Below are positions 33,351 through 45,500 of a DNA stretch of 64,000 nucleotides, one piece after another. Both the position numbers and the translations under genes were made by a program. The stretch is taken from the NCBI GenBank assembly GCA_002197995.1, contig NGZR01000002.1, positions 6,200,001 to 6,264,000 on the forward strand, given 5' to 3'. Below the pieces are notes generated by a model that ran no database searches, was not told where the DNA came from, and saw nothing but the letters and a program-made list of their open reading frames with translations. The stretch comes from Gaeumannomyces sp. JS-464 (Eukaryota > Ascomycota > Sordariomycetes > Magnaporthales > Magnaporthaceae). The first letter of the stretch is position 1. Each line of letters begins with the position of its first letter.

Positions 33351-36300
33351 TCAACCTTCCACAGCCCCACCACCCTTGTCCTCGTCCGCCTCTTCCACCA
33401 CTTCCATCCGCTGCGAGTCTGCCAACGGAGAGGGCAATGGACCTGTTTCCTGCGGGGCGCCGCAGACGCCAGGCCGTTCTCGTTTCCGAGCTGCTCGAGC
33501 TTAGTCGCTGTCATTTCATACACATACTGGCCCAGATGCTCTACGCCCTCCATGACGACTTCTCCAGGCACATCCTTCCGTCAGTCTCATCTGACAGGCG
33601 CCTCTGAGAAGGCCAAAGCTCGCCAGTGACTAGCGTGAGCTTGTCTGGTCGGAGAAGGAGTTTCTGGAACGCTTGCCGGAGCTCCAGACAAGCCTCGAAT
33701 ACTTGGCGGGCGCCCTAAAATGTAAAGACCAAGACGTGCGGGGAGAGAGCCACCGTTAGGCGGCGGATGTCGCGAAGATAGCCAACCCGCGAAGTGCGAG
33801 TAGTGATAGGATGATGTCTGCCGCGCAAGGAGAGTTAGGTACAACGAACAATACGTCCCACACAAGAAGGGAGGAGCGGGAACAGGAAATAGCGGTGCAT
33901 AAACTTACAGTCGTTCTGCTCTCCTTGGTATTTGTCGACCGTGGTCACGACTTTGGGAAGGCCGAATATCGGATTCCTCGCGCAACGGAATGCGCCAGCA
34001 CGTCCTTGACTAGTGCGCGTTGGCCGGCGTACGTTGTAAGGATGCTGATCTTGGACGCCGGGTAGCCAAGCAGCCTCATATACTGGTAAATGGCGACTGC
34101 ATACTCGGCCTCGCCCAGATTCTGGATGAAGTGAGGGGTTGGCTCCGACTCGCCATGGCCGCGGTAGTCCGGCACGCCAATGAACTGGTAGTCATATCTG
34201 AAGCCGGCGTTGGCAACAGAGAACTCCTCGCTCGATTCGATGTGCGGCAGATTGCCCAGGCTGTTGTATCGCCAGCTATAAAGACTCGCTATCGACGGCC
34301 GGGCACGCCCCTGCTGGTCCAAGTTGATGGTGGGCACACCCAAGCGAACCAGACGGGAGAAGAAGGATTGCTCCAGGTTGGCATAGTGGCGGAAGGCGAG
34401 GCTCTGTATGACGGGTGAGTTCTGGTAATGGTCTCCGCAGAGGACCACGCGCTGGAGCGGCACCTTGCCACCTCGTGCCTTCTGCATGGCCAGTGGGATG
34501 AAGCACTCCATCTCAGTTATCTGCGCCGCCTCTTCTATCACCACGTTGTCGTAGCGAAAGTTCAGAGAGGCAATCTCGTCTCGCCTCATGGCCGCATGGG
34601 TTGAAGTCATGGCTATAATGCGGGCTTCGTTGGTGAGGAGGTAGTTGGCCTTGTCTTTGTCGCGCCGGAGTATCTCAAAGGGCCGCACATCAGCCAGTTC
34701 CGAAAACACCTTGGAGATGTGTCGGTAACACCCAGTGGCAATATCTAGGACCGCCTCTCTATCACCATCCTCGGGGAAGAGAGGCTGTGGAGCGTCAGAG
34801 AAGAAAGCGGTGAAGGGGAAGGCCGCAACAATGTCTGTGGCTGTGGAGGAGCTGTCGCTGGTGACGTCTGTGAATCTGGCCCAAGCCGGTTCAACATAAG
34901 CCGAGTTGAAGTATCCAGCTGTCTCTGCCGAGTTCCCATGGGCTCCAGGGGCGCCCATACTCGCCGCCAGTTTGCTGACTTCTTGGAGATACCGGTCCCT
35001 GTTGTTTAGGAACGAATCGGCTCTGCCTGCCTTGCCAAAGTTGTCGCTGGTGTCGAGGTCTTCCTCGCCGCGCCCGAGCCGCAGGAGGTGACGGCCGTCA
35101 ATGTCAAGGGCGACAATCTTGGCAAAAAGTTGGTTGAGGGCTTGGTTGCTATGCGCGATGAGCAATGTTCGTTGTGTAGGGAAGCTGTGATAGATATTGC
35201 TGATGATTTGTGTCGCAACGTCCGTTTTGCCCGTGCCCGGTGGGCCAACAATGACAGTCAGGCCGGGTTGCGTCCCGGACACGATGGCCTCTATCTGCGC
35301 AGGTGTGAAGCGGATGCCGTTGAGCTTTGGTGCGTCGATCGGATATGGCCCGCTGTTTGGGGGCTTGTACGTAGAGACATTGACGGTTTCGACCTCGGAT
35401 ATCAGGGCTGGCTCCGCGTCTCTCCGCCGCTTTTTAGACGGTTTCGCCCGGTGTGTCCTCCTCGTGACGTTTGAGTGTCTCTAGGACGTAAGGGGGGCCG
35501 AAACTTCCTGAAACATCGTCGCCAGGCTCCACGATCCTCCCAGGGAGGCTCTCCACAAGGTGCTGCCAATCGAGAAACGTGTCCCTAAAGTCCAGCTTCT
35601 TGATGCGATTGGGCAACAGCTTGTAGGTAGCAGCTGCCGGATCACCATATCCCAAGAAGACCTCGTGAAGCCATGGCGCCAGCGGCACGCCCGAGAGTGA
35701 TAGGCTCCTGATAGACTCCAGAACCGGCTTGAAATTGTTTTCTCGCCCACTCCTTCGAAGCAGCACGTTGATATGACTGTAAACATCATTCTGCTCTGAG
35801 GGTAGCTTTGTCTCGGCGTCGGCCTTGTACGTCTTGGCGTCAAGCCTGAGCTGGATCCGCATTGTATAGCCACGCTGGTGACCATCTGAGAAGGAAGACG
35901 GGTCCCGGACCGGCCGACCTCTGTCATCGACGACCTGGAGGATCTCAGCGGTACGAACCGCCCGCAGTCCCGTTTGGGGCTCTCCTGATGAAGGCCTCCA
36001 TTATCACTAGCCCCTTGGCCGGCAGCGTCCACGGCGAGGAGGAACACGACATCAATCCGGCCGCAGGGCCTCCCAGTCCCTTCTGGTAGCCTCTGGCACG
36101 TGACGGAGATCGATACTGACCTCGGCCCGGACGAGAGACGGAACATCGTCTCCGACCAGGGCAGGGACAGTCTCGATGATTCTGCCAGCAGATCCCTACA
36201 AGTCAGCAAATAAAAAAACAAAGACGCATAGATTGGTGGATAAAGAGAAAAGTCATTCTGCATACGCTGGCTTTGTGATTGGCAGGGCCATGCGGGAGCT

Positions 36301-37924
36301 TCCCCCAAATGAGGTCTCGCCCGGCCGGCGAGACTGGGGCTTCAGCCGCTGGAGCGCTGCCTCAATATCCTTGCGGATGCCGTAGAACGCCTCGCACCTA
36401 TACAGCACATATGCTCGCCAAAGGAAATCGCCCACTGAGAGATACTGAAGATTCAGTTTCGGCAGCGCAAGCGGACGGGCGCCGTCGTAGCTGTCAGCGC
36501 GTTGTAGGCTCTGCTTGAACAACGTCTGCTCCGTCGGCAAAACGGGCATGTCTCGCAAAGTCTCCTGGAAGGTAGGCCTCTTCTCGAACATGGATAGCAA
36601 GACTTCCATCAGGAGCTTGCGGTCGACGGCCAAGTTTGAGGGGCTCGGGTAGGATGTTCGCAGCTGCAGGCTAGATGCCAGCTCCACGAGTTCATCGTCC
36701 GTCAACGGCCCCAGCAGATTCTCCAGCTCGCCACGGTCGCCGATAGACCCGTAATTGGACAGGGCCAGCACCGTCAGCTTCTCCTTGAAGTGCTTGAGAG
36801 CCACCCGTTGTAGCCTGGCCAGGTCGGCACACCGTTGATCGTAGGCCTCGGTACGGCTAAGTTGTACTCCGGTGTGATCGTTGATAGTGAAGAGCGTATA
36901 ATGTTGCAATAGCCCGTGCAGTTCCCGGAGAGGTTCGCTATCCTCGTCACAATACACCGGCGAGAGGCGCATGGCAGCGAGGACGTGGAGGTCTCGCAAG
37001 AGGGTGTTGATGTAGCGTCTGGTGGGAAGCTGGCTCTGGAGGTCGATGAGGAGCTCCGTAAAGCGCTCACAGTAGGCAGCGTGCTCAGGGGTCGCACTTT
37101 GGTCGTGCAGCAGGCGGAAGAAGTCGAGGATGAGTGTGTAGAGCCACGACCTCTCGAATCGCAAGCGAGCCTTGGTGGCATCGTCGGCGGCATCGTACCT
37201 CTTTGCTGAAGCTCTCCAGGCCTTACGCAGCTGAGAATCCTGGTCCAAGAGGCCGTCGCGCTTTTCCGCCGTCGACAAATTGTGCCATGTGGAGATGGAC
37301 ACCAACGGGGCGCACTCTTTGCGCACTATGGCGCAGTCCAGGGATTGGAAGGCGTAGATTATAAAGGATAGTACGTGCGTCCTGACGGGCAGGGGAAGTG
37401 CCTGGTCGAGGCTGATGGAGAGGACCCGACGGAACAGGCTCGAAAAATCAGCTGGTCGGTCCTCGAAGATGGGCCATGTGTCAAGCCGCTCCCGCCTCTT
37501 GGTGTTCGCGACGAATACTATCAATAGCACGTGGTGGTGGGAGGCATCCTCAACGTATCCGGGCCACAGGTAACTGCGCAAGAAGTTAGCATTGGCGGCG
37601 CGCGCATGGCTCATAGGGACAGGCAGACTGGCCGACTGCCTTGGAAAGGGTCTTTGTTGGTTACCTCTCGAGCAGTTGGAGGCTTTCTAGTGCCAGAAGG
37701 GACTTGTGCTGGAAGTTCTCACGCTCCAGCGAGCCCCAGATCTCCTTCTTGAGCACATCGTTCTTGACTTTGACCTTGGCAGCTCGCGTCGATGATCTGA
37801 GCCAGTGTTGGCGGGCAAGATGGGCAAACTCGGAGTCTCTGTCGCGTGGTTCCGTGGTCGGCCGGCTGGAGCTGGCCTCGGTCTGGGGCTGCCGGCCACT
37901 TCTTAGTCGCTTCGCCGTGGGCAT
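33351..37924 (-). CDS. cwf11: Spliceosomal RNA helicase Aquarius/Cwf11 (many frameshifts)
   Basis: An SF1 RNA helicase of the intron-binding complex in the active spliceosome. The start at 37924 (MPTAKRLRSGRQPQTEASSS) leads through intron 37574-37665 (TGCTAAC branch) to SYLWPGYVEDASHHHVLLIV and the long helical armadillo-like region down to about 36266. An intron at 36196-36265 follows, then DVPSLVRAEVSIDLRHVPEA and MRIQLRLDAKTYKADAETKL. Helicase motifs lie between 33945 and 35340: TPAQIEAIVSGTQPGLTVIV, GPPGTGKTDVATQI (Walker A), VVIEEAAQ (DEAA box), LCGDHYQNSP, DQQGRARPSIASLYSWRY and ILTTYAGQ. An intron with donor GTAAGTTT near 33909 follows QGEQND; RRLTVALS and VMEGVEHLGQYVYEMTATKL lie beyond, ending in an acidic tail with a stop at 33351-33353. 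About eight frame corrections are needed, at about 36060, 36000, 35435, 33970, 33805, 33755, 33725, 33570 and 33450. Confidence 0.88.
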
Positions 37925-38511
37925 TCTGAGCTGCTCGCGGGGATGGTTACCGATCTGGCTACTACAGCCTCTCTGTCGCGTCTCGTCGCTTGTGTGAAGC
38001 TCGCATCAAGCCAGTCCAACTGCCAACCGTGTTTGGCCAAGGCCCCACATGCCGCTGCGCAGTGAGCACTATTTGCATACGATCCACCTTTTCTTTGGGT
38101 GGCTCCAGTCTCTGCAGAGAAAGCGGCCAGTCCTGACCCACCTCTCCATCCGTCGCTCAGATGCTGCGCAAGGTACCCGCGACTCAAACATTTGGTCTTC
38201 CAAGTTCCTGATCAACAGCCAGTTCACGAGAAGAGCGAGCGGCTCACAATCAAGCCCACCTACCTGCCTCGGACTTGTCTACCTAACCGCCCGACAACGA
38301 AGCTGGCAGTCGACGCCTGGCACCCTCCTTTTGCGCTTTGCATACTTTCCTCCTTGAATGAGCTCAGCGACGTCGAGCTGATCGTGCCTCCAGCGCATCG
38401 CAAACAGCATCTCATGTTGCATTGATACGATCGGGCGAGCTTCTTGCCCCCGGCATCTTCCACACACCGCGTCTCGCTACAGGCCTCCAACCCCTCCCGC
38501 TGCGAACCGCG
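37925..38511. promoter_or_regulatory. Divergent promoter region of Aquarius and THOC1
   Basis: 587 bp between the start codons of two divergent mRNA-processing genes. Open frames on + at 38049-38425 have no recognisable content, though an in-frame ATG at 38422 could extend THOC1 by 30 residues. No clear TATA box. Confidence 0.45.
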
Positions 38512-41148
38512 ATGCCTTTGATCGAGGTGGCCACCCACGGCATACAGGCCGTGGCGGATATTGGGGTCGTCCTGGTAGACCTGCTGAGGTATGCCGAGTC
38601 CGTCAAGCTCACAGCCTCGATCGAGCCTCCGCTCGAGAAGTCGGATTTTGGGGACCTACATGGCCACCTCACGCGGGTTCTCCCCCGGTTGGAAAGCGAC
38701 AGCCCACTCTCGATGCGCACTCGCCAGTATGGCATAATCGAGACTGCGGTTCGCGACATCTTCGGGAAACTAGTGGTTGGTTCCCCAGATTTTAGGAGCT
38801 CGCTGCATCATATGTGTGATGTGCCGGGACGTATCCCCTACTGACGTTGTCGACCCCGCAAACAGGCGACCACATCTATCGAATCGCCCGATTTTGTCAG
38901 GGTCTGGAATTTGCTGGATCTCGTGTCTATCCTTTCCGATATGCGCCAGTGCGATCCCGTCTTGCTGTTCTGGCTTGTCGAGGAACTCCTCGATAGCCAA
39001 ACGACCTCGGGCTGCCGCAGAGTCCTGGACTTCCTCGAGTCGCGCCATCAACGCATCACAGCAAACCCCTCGGTTGCGATGCAGCTCACTATTCTTCGGA
39101 GCTGCAACGAGCTCCTTCGTCGCCTCTCCCGCGCCAGGGACACCACATTTTGTGGCAGGGTCTTCATCTTCATGTTCCAGAGCTTCCCCCTCGGCGACCG
39201 CAGTTCGGTAAACCTGCGCGGAGAATACCATGTCGAGAACGTTACCACATTCGACCAGGACCCAGAGAGGAACGGGGCTCTGGACAAGATGGAAATCGAC
39301 GGCCACACGGATGACACGCCGCCGTCCGAGGCCAAGCCGACTGCGACGAGGCCAAGCGCCGTCGATGAGAGCATACGAAAAGACATGGATGCCCTGTACC
39401 CAGTCTTCTGGTCACTGCAAGCAAGTTTCAGCCAGCCCAAGAAGCTATTTGATCGCAGTCACTTTGAACGTTTCAAATCAGGGCTAGAGTCCACCATGGT
39501 CGCTTTCAAGGACGCGCAAACAAAGCAGATCTCAAGGTCTCAGAGGCAAGAGGAAGACCCCAAGACGGGCCAGAAGCGGAAACACGAGGGCGAAGGCGCA
39601 GACCTGGCAGATACATTCAATCCCAAGTACCTAACTAGCCGTGACCTCTTCAGACTCGAGGCAAGTTCCTCGACCCCCATGGCTGACTTTTGACTTTTTT
39701 TTTTCTAACCCTGCCGCAGCTGAGCGATCTCACCTTCAGGAGGTACATACTGGTCCAGGCCCTGATCATTATGGAGTTTTTGCTCTCGCTCTCGGCCCAG
39801 GAAAGAGAGATTGCTGCCGTGGCCAGCGCCCCCAACAAGTCCGTCATCTACCTGGATCAGCAGCTTAGCAACGAGGATACCGAGTGGGCGAACAAAACAC
39901 GACTCGCAATCATAGGGCACCTCGAGAACAGCGGCTCGGGCCCAAACGAGGGGCCTACTTCGTGCGTATCGTTAAGACAATCCTGGCACGGGACAAGAAC
40001 TGGGTCAGGTGGAAGGCGTATGCTTGCTCGCCGATTGAGATGCCGCCGCTGCAGCCACAGGTTTTTTAGATGCGAAGAAGTCTGCCTACCGCTCAGCTAC
40101 AAGCAAAAGGCTTCGGGCCACGCCAATGAACGCACTATCGATCGACTTTCTCAGTGACAGCAGGGACTCGTCGGGTCTTGACAAGTTTAAGCCGGCGGAT
40201 CGATATAGAATCCCTGACGTGGGTGCGTTCAAGAGGGCGATCGCCGAGGATGAGCTAGAAATCGACATGCCTACAAACAGCCAGACCAAGGCGGCGGCAA
40301 TCGAGGGCAAGGCCAGCAAGTCCTGGAGAGCCTTGAGGGTTGCAAGCCGGTCCCGCCTAGCCGTCTTTGACAAAGTCGAGGATCCGGACAAGATCGACCT
40401 TATCTTCGAAGAAGCCGCGGCGCAACACTCCGTAAACGGATCAGACGGGTCGCCCGCAGGTGTGCGGCCCGATGACTCCCGTCCCCTCATTCTGTCGGGC
40501 CCTGAAGGAGTGGGCAAGTCGGTGTTGCTCCAGCTCCTGCTGGAGAGGAACCCAGGAGTCTTTGGCCTTGTGCCGACCCATACCACGAAGCCTCGACAGG
40601 ATGGGGACGAGGGACCAGATCGAGTGATTCAAATCCCGGTGGACGCAGCTGCGTTCGGCACTCTGCTTGATGGTGATCAATTTCTCGAATCCAGCGAGAT
40701 TGACGGCGCCAAGTACGGTACCAGCCGCCGCGAGGCAGAAAAGATTAGTCAGTCTGGGAAGATACCAGTCATGCAGATGAGTGTCGATGTGAGTTATCCA
40801 GGTTTATCAGCCGCGACTTGCGCATGTGCGGTTCTGTGGGTTTGTGCAACTAGGTACTAACAAACCGTCCCCCACACTCAGGGCGCACGTCAGAGCAAGG
40901 AGACATCATACGCGGCGCGGCACGTCCTTGTCAAGCCTCTCGACACGAATGCATTGCACCGCCAGCTCGAAGAGCGTGGTGTCCCCAGCGAAAAAATCGC
41001 CGACATGATCCCGGCTTCCAAGGCAGATGTAGAGCGCGCCGAGGCAGAAAGCATGCACGACGAGATCATCACCAATGATGGTCTCGAAAATGCGTACGCA
41101 GCTCTAGAGCGCTTCATGTACGGCCGCGGACAATCCAGCCCGGGTTAG
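38512..41148 (+). CDS. HPR1: THO complex subunit 1 (THOC1/Hpr1) fused to a guanylate-kinase-like domain
   Basis: THOC1 is part of the THO/TREX complex that couples transcription to mRNA export. The N-terminal THOC1 region reads ASIEPPLEKSDFGDL, SIESPDFVRVWNLLDLVSIL, LFWLVEELLDSQTTSGCRRV, FNPKYLTSRDLFRLE, LSDLTFRRYILVQALIIMEF, KTILARDKNWVRWKAYACSP, and KASKSWRALRVASRSRLAVF. In the same unbroken frame (40126-40788) follows a P-loop domain: ILSGPEGVGKSVLLQLLLER (P-loop at 40498-40521), FGLVPTHTTKPRQDGDEG, GDQFLESSEIDGAKYGTSRR and PVMQMSVD|GARQ. This matches a guanylate-kinase fold, but typical nucleotide positions differ (TTK for TTR, DR for DY). Introns: 38776-38865, 39661-39719 (GC-AG) and 40789-40881. 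Lost bases near 39945 and 40063 restore a length divisible by three (798 residues). Confidence 0.87.
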
Positions 41149-42563
41149 GGCAGGCCGAGGCGAGAGATTGAAGCGGATGCGCACCATACGCTTCATGTAC
41201 TTAGATCCCCAGGTACCAGCTAATCCTTCTAATCGAGGTACTTGAGTGTCTACTCGTAGACAAAGAAAGGAGTCTCGTGGTCGGGGAAGCGCCCGACATG
41301 TTTGCAGAGGGGCTGCCCATCATTGTGAAGACGACCACCAAATCACAAGGGACCCAGCTCCCTGTGCTTTTTGCCGCCTTCCTTTGCGTTGACTAGCGAT
41401 GGCCAACCCTGTGACCTTTTCAACTGCCTCAAATTTCAATGGAGCACAGCCGTGGCGGCAGGTCCGGCGCATGCTGTTGTATCCATGTTCAGGGTAGTAC
41501 GGTACCGATGTGTAGGTACCCGAGCAGGGGCGCCCGCTTCCAGATCAATTGCCCGTGGATTTGAAGAGACATAATCAAATGGGAGGCTTTGGGAGTTCAC
41601 GGCTACCTACCTACCTAGGTACCTCGAGGTACATACGTACCTAGCTTGGAATCTATCTGCCCGGCATTTACATCAATTTAGTGAGTACTAGGTACCGAGC
41701 TCTGTTATCTGTGTCCACGGGCCTCAAGTCTGGCCGGCCCGGCCGTCTTGTTTGCGGCAGCTACAAGAGCGTATTGTTTGGGTAGGGGCGTCAGCAAGAA
41801 TTAGGAGCAAGCATGACCTGGAAAGAAGGCGGACGGCATGGTATTGATTGGATCGGCCTTTGGCGAAGAATCTCTGGTGGCCGAGTACCAGGCCCGGGTA
41901 CCCAGACCTTGGTAGAGGCTGGCAAGTTAGAGGCAGGGAGGCTACCGAGGGACAGACCCATTGGGAGAAGGTCGAGACAATGCGCAGGTTATCTGATGGT
42001 TGCGGATATGAATCTGTGCTAGCCCACCTGCCCCCATCCCACCTCCGACCAGCCTCCAGCCCGCCCAAGTTTGGACCCGCCCTCTTGGCAACCGACCAAA
42101 GGTGCGAAGGCAGGTTGGTCGTTGGGCGCCTTCAGCTTCTAGACGCCTAACGACCTTGTACTTGTACTATTGGCGACTTCCATCCTTGCGCCTGCCCGCA
42201 GCGCGTGTTTACCCATCTGCCACTCCATCCATCTCATTGTCGTTTTTTTTTTCGGCACCCTGGCAAAAAAAAAAAAAATAAAAGGGGGAGGAAGAGAAGA
42301 AAAAGACAACCCACCCAAATAAGGTGGGAAAAAAGGGAGAAAGAAAAGAAAAATCACAAATCGACACAGCAGCGATAACCACGCAAGGTACCTACCTGCC
42401 ACCTACCTAATTTGCCTCCACCGACCGACCGACACGACCCAAACCCGGCAGCTTCTAGGGACGGCGGACAACTGCCTCGAGCAGCTTTCCGCGAACTTCC
42501 TGCTCCCAACGTCAGTCTCTGGCACTCTCGCGGGTCAGCATTGAGCGCTCTGCTGCCGTCGTC
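41149..42563. other. Intergenic region between THOC1 and the RhoGAP gene
   Basis: Holds the RhoGAP promoter and leader. It is rich in TACCTAGGTACC-type words (41603-41644, 41685-41697, 42387-42410). A-rich and GA-rich tracts lie at about 42262-42360. No gene supported. Confidence 0.45.
41603..41644. repeat. Cluster of ACCTACCT / TACCTAGGTA words
   Basis: A 42-bp stretch made almost wholly of overlapping CTACCTACCTAGGTACCT-like words, palindromic in part. The same words occur singly in at least six other intergenic stretches of the window. Confidence 0.6.
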
Positions 42564-45500
42564 ATGACGTCCAACCTCGCTCCCAGCGGCCCCGAGCAGC
42601 CTCGAAACGCAGCCCATTCAATCCCCCAAGAAGCCCGGTCGCAACAGCAACCACAGCCTCAGCTCGAACCTCAACCCCAACTTCAACCGCAGCCGCAACC
42701 GCAGCCGCAAGCGCAACCACAACCGCAGCCTCAAACAAAGGCAGACGCCGACCCGAAACCTGATCCGCCGCCGCCGCCGCCGCAGTCGCAGTCGCAGTCG
42801 CAGTCGCAGTCGCAGTCGCGGCCACTATCACCGCAGCCGCCGCCGCCACAGAAGCCGCCCTCTTCGAAGGCGCCATCGCAACTCCAGCCCCAGCCGCAAT
42901 CCCAAGCGCACGCGTATGCGCAGCCGCCAGCACAAGCACACATCAAGCCGAGGCCGACACCGCCGCCCCAGGTGCTGCCCCATCCCGCGACCCCCTCATC
43001 GTCCCACAATGTCTCCCCTCCGAGCAAAAGAGACCTCAGATCGTGGTGGAAAAGCTTCAAGCTGCCGTCAAAACACCAAGATACCCATGGTACATATTGT
43101 TGCTCCTTGCTTCATCCACCTCACTATGGCCGGATTTGGTCGCCGTCGCTGCCGCGATGGCGCCCCTCTGCCACCACCCCTGACAAACTTGTCGAGTATT
43201 TGCATGCCCCTGCGAGCGGAAGTCCGCAGTCCCAGCTCTGGTACCCCATCCAGTGGCACGCCTCTGCCTCCTCTGGCGAGGATCCTGGTTCAGGCGCATG
43301 CCTGACGCGATGTTGCCGTCGCGTTTCCACTTAGCCCTTTCTTTGGCCCCCGGCCGCCCCACGTATCTGTCGTGCCCCATCACAAGCACATGTACTGAGT
43401 TCAAAGCTACAGAAACCCGCCCGCAAGGAATATTCGGCGTTCCACTCCGCCAGAGCATTACATATGCCAACGTCGCCATATCACTTATCGACGAGAACGG
43501 AAAGAGCTACATCTACGGCTATGTGCCGATCGTCGTAGCGAAGTGCGGGGTGTTTCTCAAGGAAAAAGGTTTGTAGAATTCCTATCCACCTCGCCAAGCG
43601 CCGGTACTGTCCGCACATGTGGCTGTAGCACCACTGACGTACCTTCGCCCGTGTCATAGCCACCGGGTTGAAGGGATTTTCCGCCTTAGCGGTTCCGAGA
43701 AACGCATCAAGGAGCTCAAGACGATATTCGACTCACCCGATCGCTATGGCAAGGGACTAGTGTGGGACGGCTTTACCGTCCATGACGCCGCCAACGTCCT
43801 CAGGCGATACCTCAACGATCTCCCGGAGCCTGTCGTACCGCTGGACCTGTATGAGAAGTTCAGGGAGCCGCTCCGCGGCGCTACTATGCAGGCTGTTGGC
43901 GATGCCGAGGGGCCACAATTCGTAGACAACTTCGACCTAGGGGCCGCCATTGCCAAGTACCAGAGCCTGATCACCGAGCTGCCGCCGCTTAACCGGCAAC
44001 TCCTGCTCTACATCCTGGACCTGCTCGCCGTTTTCGCAGCCAAGGCTGATGAGAACCGCATGAACTCGCAGAACCTCGCCGCCATCTTCCAGCCTGGCAT
44101 GCTATCCCACCCTGCGCACGCCATGGCCCCGGAGGAATACCGTCTGAACCAATGCGTCATAATATTCCTGATCGAGAACCAGGACCACTTCCTGATCGGC
44201 ATGCAGGGGACGGCTGCGGACGAGAAGACAGTGCAAGAGGTTCAGAAAGGCACCCCTCCGACTACAACCCCAGTCACCCCAAGCGCATCTCGCAAGTCAG
44301 GCGTGCAGAGGTCATCGTCCAACGCGAGCGCCGGGGCCGAGAGCGTCGCTCGTGACGGCAAGATACGCCGGAATCGCTCCACATCTTCCAGGCATTCACG
44401 ACATTCGAACGGGGCTCCCAGCCCAGGCAGCCCAGCCATAGGCTCCACAGCATCGGGCGGGCTTGCGAGGAGCAACACCCTGCCTTCCAAAAAGTCACCT
44501 GCCATCGGCTCCGGCAGGTTTCACCAGAAGGCGGACCAGCAGTCAGGCTCTATAGCGCCCCTGACCCCAGCCACCCCGGCCACACCGACGCCGATCCCAC
44601 CTCGCCCACAGTGGTGGAGGCCGTCTCTCCCCGCGCCGAACAGGGTCGAGCCTCACAGTCGAAGTCTCGAGCAGCAGCCCTTGGAATCCCTCTCCAGCTA
44701 TCGGCCGCCCAACTCGCACTACCCAGCAGAAGCCAAGATGGCCTCCTGGAGCCTACCACCCCAGACGCTCTGACACCGGCGCGGGAGCGCAAGCTGCAGA
44801 GTTTGTTCCAGCGTTCGCCGACAGGGGAGGGCGATTCGAGGCAACCAAATAAGCTGCGGAAGAAGCGGCTGGCAAGCAGCACAAACCCCAGCGCGCAGAG
44901 CTCCACCACCTCCTTGCCTCATTCAGCCGCGGGAATCTCGCCTGGCGTCGAGATGCCAAATCCCATGGAACAGCAGCACCAGCTTGACCCGCCGGCAGAA
45001 GAGACCCAGGCACAGACAAGCACATCGTCTGCGGTAGAACTGCCACTGGAGCCCGCATCTGCAGCCGAACAGGCCACAATACCCACCCCAGGCAACAACA
45101 ACAGCAAAGCTACCAATCCGACCAACGTCGAACAGCAACACGCCCTCAGACCCCAGAAGTCACCGCCTCAGTCGCTTCACAGCTCCTTCAACGAGGGCTC
45201 GGAGCTTGATCAGGTTGAGGAGCCGCCCGTGCTGACCGAGAACACAGAACCCGACAAGGACAAGCGGCGGCGGTGGAGGCTGTCGAGAAGAAAAGAAGAC
45301 ATGGTAGCAGCCGCCGCCTCGCCGCAACCCGGGCCAGCATCGCCACGGCAGGTTCTGGGGCTGAACAGGAATGCCGAGGTGAGCACCAGTTCGGTCGGCA
45401 GCGGGAGCAAGCAAGGACGTCGAAGTTTCAACGGCGAGTCTTCGGACAACTTCACCCCTTGAGTGCCGAAGGTCATTCGTCACATGACTCAAATCCCAAA

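Noticed and set aside
33046..33629. Plus-strand frames of 152 and 148 codons
   Set aside because: They overlap the Aquarius C-terminal coding region in antisense.
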